Made by a program: the position numbers and the translations under genes
In this document: positions 60,229 through 64,000 of the stretch, piece after piece
Layout of the letters: every line of letters starts with the position of its first letter
How positions within the stretch are numbered: the first letter of the stretch is position 1
Notes under the pieces: model-generated
Seen by the model: only the letters and a program-made list of their open reading frames with translations
What the model was told of the DNA's origin: nothing
The model's database searches: none
Assembly (NCBI GenBank): GCA_025345505.1
Contig: JANVCC010000152.1
Coordinates: forward strand, 3,419,318-3,483,317
Length of the DNA: 64,000 bases
Reading direction: 5' to 3'
Origin: Todiramphus chloris collaris
Lineage: Eukaryota > Chordata > Aves > Coraciiformes > Alcedinidae

Positions 60229-60655
60229 TCAAAACACGCAATTTCTTTCCAAATAGCCTGAGGCTTCCGGATGGTGCCAGACCAAAGGACAGACACTCCC
60301 TCGCCCCCCCATCTTAAGAAAGCCAGAGCCTGGTGCAGGAGGAAAGCAGGTCATGTGAAGAGCTGTGCTGCGGGGAGGAAGGACAGGAGAAGGGCTGTGG
60401 ATGAACCAGAGGGTGATGGGTAAAGAGCTCATGGCAGATTCCCAGCATAGCAGCCTTTCCTTGCAGCAGTATGGAGCGGGTGCTGAGTACTGCTGCAGCC
60501 TCAGCCAGGCCTTTGTGGCCAGCTGTGGCAGGGTTGGATGGCTCCCTGTGACATGCCTCTGCTTTTCCAGCAAGTATCCTGCCTCATGGCACCCACGCAG
60601 CTTTGACCCAAAACCAGCTTCCAGACCGGAGAGAGCAACTGCTATCCCCATTTAG
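60229..60655. other. GC-richer segment with opposing open frames
   Basis: A 140-codon frame on the minus strand (60229-60651) and a 96-codon frame on the plus strand (60365-60655) overlap almost completely. Neither shows a domain, signal peptide or recognisable motif. The lower stop-codon frequency of GC-richer DNA explains open reading on both strands. A lineage-specific exon is possible but unsupported. Confidence 0.2.
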
Positions 60656-61800
60656 GGGCTTTCCACATAAAGTCTTATCCTTTGTGCAGGGTAGCAAGAG
60701 GAACACCCTGGCTCAAGAGGAAAATATGGTTGAAATAAATATTATTTTCCAAATTAACTGAACTTGCTGGCCCCAGCTCTCTCCTGAGTGCAGAGAACGG
60801 CACAGTCAGGGCACAGGCATCAATTTTGTTTTATTTTTTACTTTTTAACCAAATCAGTAGCAGTGAAATTTTTTTTTTGTAAGAGAAATCTCATTAAAAA
60901 ATCTCGTATGCCCATGGGCTCTGTAGATATACTGGTAGTGTATAAGTAAATAAAGGAAGTGAAAAGGTTAAATTTATTCTACAATCAAATGCTCAAAGCA
61001 AAACTGAGGCCATCAGAAGCAGCAAAACTAGCTCCAAACTCCACAAGTGCTCCCACAATCACAGCAGAGTGAACGAGCAAAACCGGCAGGGTTTAATTTT
61101 ACCATCACATCTTCTAATCTGACACTCAGATATTTTGTTTGCTCTTATTGCTGTATTACAGTACTGTAGTGCAGAGCAGAATCAGATGGGAAGACCAGGG
61201 ATCTTTTATATGACTTGAGATTTTGTTTTTTTCTTTTTTTTTCCTAATCTTTTTGATACCTATTGAAGATTTCACAATATAGAACTCAGGCAATAAATTA
61301 AATCACAGATTAAAATATGCAGTTTACTAGCTCACATGGTAACTAAATCCCGTATCATCCCTTCCAAAAATGATTCGGGCAGATTAAATCTGACAGGACA
61401 GCATGGGGTAATTTGTGCTGTAGTAGCATGCAGTGTACTAGTTTTCAGCTAATTTCTCATTTCCAGGGCATTTGAACATTTAGCTTTGAAACTCTGACAC
61501 ATAAAAGGGAAAAAGCATTTGAGAAAAACTGTTTTCTCCCTTTCCTCGATACCTTTTAGTTCACTTTTGAAGAAGTGAAGGGACATGAAGTCAGATTGCC
61601 ATCTATTGGTGCGACCAAGAACTACGGCGAGTGAAAATTTCCCGGTCAAGTGCGAGTAGCTGATTTCCAAAAATACAGAGGTAATTAGTCCCCATATCTA
61701 CCACTTGCTTAAGCACAGTAGATACTTTCTACGATATATCTACAACCTAATTTAATTAAAGGACATATTTAGACAAAAATAGATTTCTTTCTCTTTCTCC

Positions 61801-61817
61801 TTTTTTTTTTTTTTTTT
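61801..61817. repeat. Poly-T run (17 T)
   Basis: A homopolymer run preceded by a pyrimidine-rich stretch ('tttctttctctttctcc'). No retroposed gene body was found on either side. Confidence 0.85.
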
Positions 61818-64000
61818 CTCCCCAAGAAACACACCTGGATTCTCCAGTCAGGTTAGTTTTGAATGCAGGTAATGGGAATCAGAGATTGTCTTTATACTCC
61901 ACTGTTAATTATAGAGACCTTTCAAGCAACATCCTGGCTTTGCAAAACAAATTAGAAATAATTAAACCCAAGTAATTAAAAACAATTAACAAAACAATAA
62001 TTAAAAAACTTTTAGCAGAGGAAATTTAGGCACCTTGGGAAGACAAAAGAGATTATCTTCTTTGCAGAAAAACTTAGAGAAAGGAAGGAGTGGAGAAAGC
62101 AAATTAATTTAGGGATTTCAAGGCATAGAGACATTTCTTGATAAGCAGGAAGAGAGGAGGTTTATATCAGAGAGAGTATCAAGGAAGAAAGCACGAAGGA
62201 GAAGAGGTGAGGAGACCAGACAACATGGATGTTTCACATTTTTAGCCAGCTGTCCCCTCCACCACCATCCTTTCTGACATGGACTAAGTACTTCCCAGAT
62301 AATCTTCCAATTTCATTGACTCTCAAAGTCAGGAGCAGACAAGCTGCCTCATTAATGCTGCTACCTTGGCTGTGTGTTGCCACACACCAGCTGGATGTTA
62401 CTCTCTCCATCCACCACTCGAGCAGTTTACATGGCATTTTTCAATTTCCTTCACATTAGCACTGATTATGGATATAAAACTGTTTATTCTAACCCAGCTA
62501 CTTTTGCTTAAAGGCAATTATTTCACAGAAGCAGAACTACAGGAACAACAGTCACCAGCAAGGGGAATGATGGTGGTCATAATCTTCCATCACAGCTGGG
62601 TCCTGAGTAGGACATGTGTTCTGGCATTAATGGAGAAGCCTCTTTCCATCTGTGCCCCGACAGAAATATTTCTTAGCATAGATTAGATGTTTAGTTCAGG
62701 TTTCAGTGAGGCCATAGTTCCTTTTTTTTCTTGCTCCAAACATTCGTTTTATAGTAGCTCAAAGAGGTCTTCCTTTGTTTCCTTTCCTCACTCATAAAAG
62801 GGATGTGTCTGTATTGGTGTAGTCATCAAGCCCTATACTAAAATTTTCTATCCTTCTTCCACCCATAAGCTTCCATCTGCCTTTAGATTAGGTTTCTGTC
62901 CTCCTCTTAAACAGCCATGACACTGTCCTATGATGCAGAGCATTTTTCCACCCTGCACTGATAATGTGTGTGAGCTGGAGGGCTGCAGTCTCTTAATGCC
63001 TTGGGAAATGCACTCTTGAAGAAGGATTCACACTGCAAATCCTATTATTCAAACTATGGCCTGCCAAACCTCTTTTTTTTTCTGTGTGATCCTAGTAAGG
63101 AGAGCATGAAATGAGAAGACCAGAGGAAGCTGTTTTCTCCTTCTGAGAGCTGCTGTCACCAGCACTGAGATGAAGACACACAGAAGGCTGGGGTGCTACT
63201 ATTCCTTGAGCTCTGGATTATGAAGTTGGCTAGTATAAGTCAGTATATCTAGTCTGCATCTATTAGAGTTGTCACAGTTTAGACCTATTCAAGCACCAGC
63301 CCTTAACCTCCCACACCATCACAGCTTCTGGGCATTAAACTACTCCAAAAGAAAAAAGAACAAAAATAGTACTTTCCTGTTTTAGGAAAGGGACTTTCCA
63401 CAACTTATTCCCTCTGTCAGTACAAGGTTAAAAGTGGCTGGGGTTGGTACACAAGTAGTTCCAGAGAGCTGGGCAATAAAGCATCTCAGAGCTATATACC
63501 AAGTAGACTATTTGATGCTAATGCCTGTTAGATCAGCATGGAAACAGTCTCTGGGGGTATATAATAGACAAAATTATCGGAGTTGGAGCGCAGGGAATAT
63601 CAGATTCCACTGCTGACTGACAAAGTGAGAGATTGGTTTATTTACTATTAAAAAACCAATTTATAGAGTTGTGAGTTTGCTATGTCTCTGTTTACTAGGA
63701 AATAATACATAGCTCTGATATTCATTTGTTGTGTAAACGTTTCTCAGTTACTTGATCCCCAAAAAGGCAGTTGGTGGTACTGCTGTGGTATGGAAAGGCT
63801 TAGTTGCACAAGAGCATTTGCTCACTTTGGTACCATGAAATGAAATGTTGATCTAAACCATATTATGAGGAAAAAGAGTAATAATTACTAACTAAACCAT
63901 GAAACCATATTTTTAAAGTAAGAGTATAATACGCAGAGGAATAAAAGACCATCTATGGATTTTGTTACTGTTGACTTTCAAACGAAAAGGCAACCCAGAC

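Larger units (their letters stand above)
55166..64000. other. Unique non-coding stretch
   Basis: No gene recognised over 8.8 kb. A possible conserved non-coding block lies at 55.43-55.80 kb. A pyrimidine-rich segment at 56.2-56.6 kb and a GC-richer segment at 60.23-60.66 kb hold overlapping open frames on both strands, without domains. Poly-T runs occur at 59532-59564 and 61801-61817, and an A-rich tract at 57311-57342. Confidence 0.5.

Noticed and set aside
1-64000. CRISPR arrays, operons, prokaryotic mobile elements, tRNA or rRNA genes
   Set aside because: No regularly spaced repeats, no cloverleaf with A/B box that I could identify, no long intact ORFs and no ribosome-binding pattern. The CR1 content marks the DNA as vertebrate.

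Overview
This window looks like non-coding vertebrate DNA, most probably from a bird. The base composition is AT-rich, there are no operons and no ribosome-binding sites, and I recognise no protein-coding exon of a host gene. The dominant recognisable feature is a set of CR1 LINE retrotransposon copies. Three of them (10.4, 27.9 and 33.0 kb) carry the CR1 3' end built from imperfect copies of the octamer ATTCTRTG. That combination is typical of avian genomes. Crocodilian or turtle DNA is less likely but not excluded.

Layout. 1-5.1 kb: unique sequence. 5.1-5.4 kb: old CR1 3' fragment (minus). 10.36-10.74 kb: fairly young CR1 3' end (plus) whose ORF2 C-terminal codons are still open. 16.98-18.35 kb: an older, longer CR1 copy (plus) covering decayed reverse transcriptase through the 3' end. 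22.38-22.7 kb: possible ancient CR1 piece. 27.25-27.47 kb and 27.88-30.34 kb: two CR1 copies on the minus strand. The second is the largest element (about 2.45 kb, 5'-truncated) and keeps the end of the endonuclease domain and a decayed reverse transcriptase. 33.0-33.53 kb: another minus-strand CR1, next to an open stretch I cannot identify (33.53-34.01 kb). 35.44-35.63 kb: ancient CR1 (plus). 42.6 kb and 54.65-55.16 kb: further minus-strand CR1 fragments. 47.84-47.88 kb: a doubtful CR1 scrap. The rest is unique AT-rich sequence with poly-T/poly-A tracts, G-rich/T-rich tracts, short tandem duplications and some inverted repeats.

No genes work together here. The region reads as a gene desert or a long intron that gathered CR1 insertions over a long period. 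The parts most worth checking are possible conserved non-coding elements (25.0-25.3, 39.6-39.8, 49.46-49.6 and 55.43-55.8 kb), the unexplained 159-codon open stretch fused to CR1 at 33.5-34.0 kb, and a pentanucleotide expansion inside the reverse transcriptase of the largest CR1. I found no sign of a new defence, mobile or metabolic system. Everything here was read by eye, without alignment, so repeat boundaries are approximate to tens of bases.
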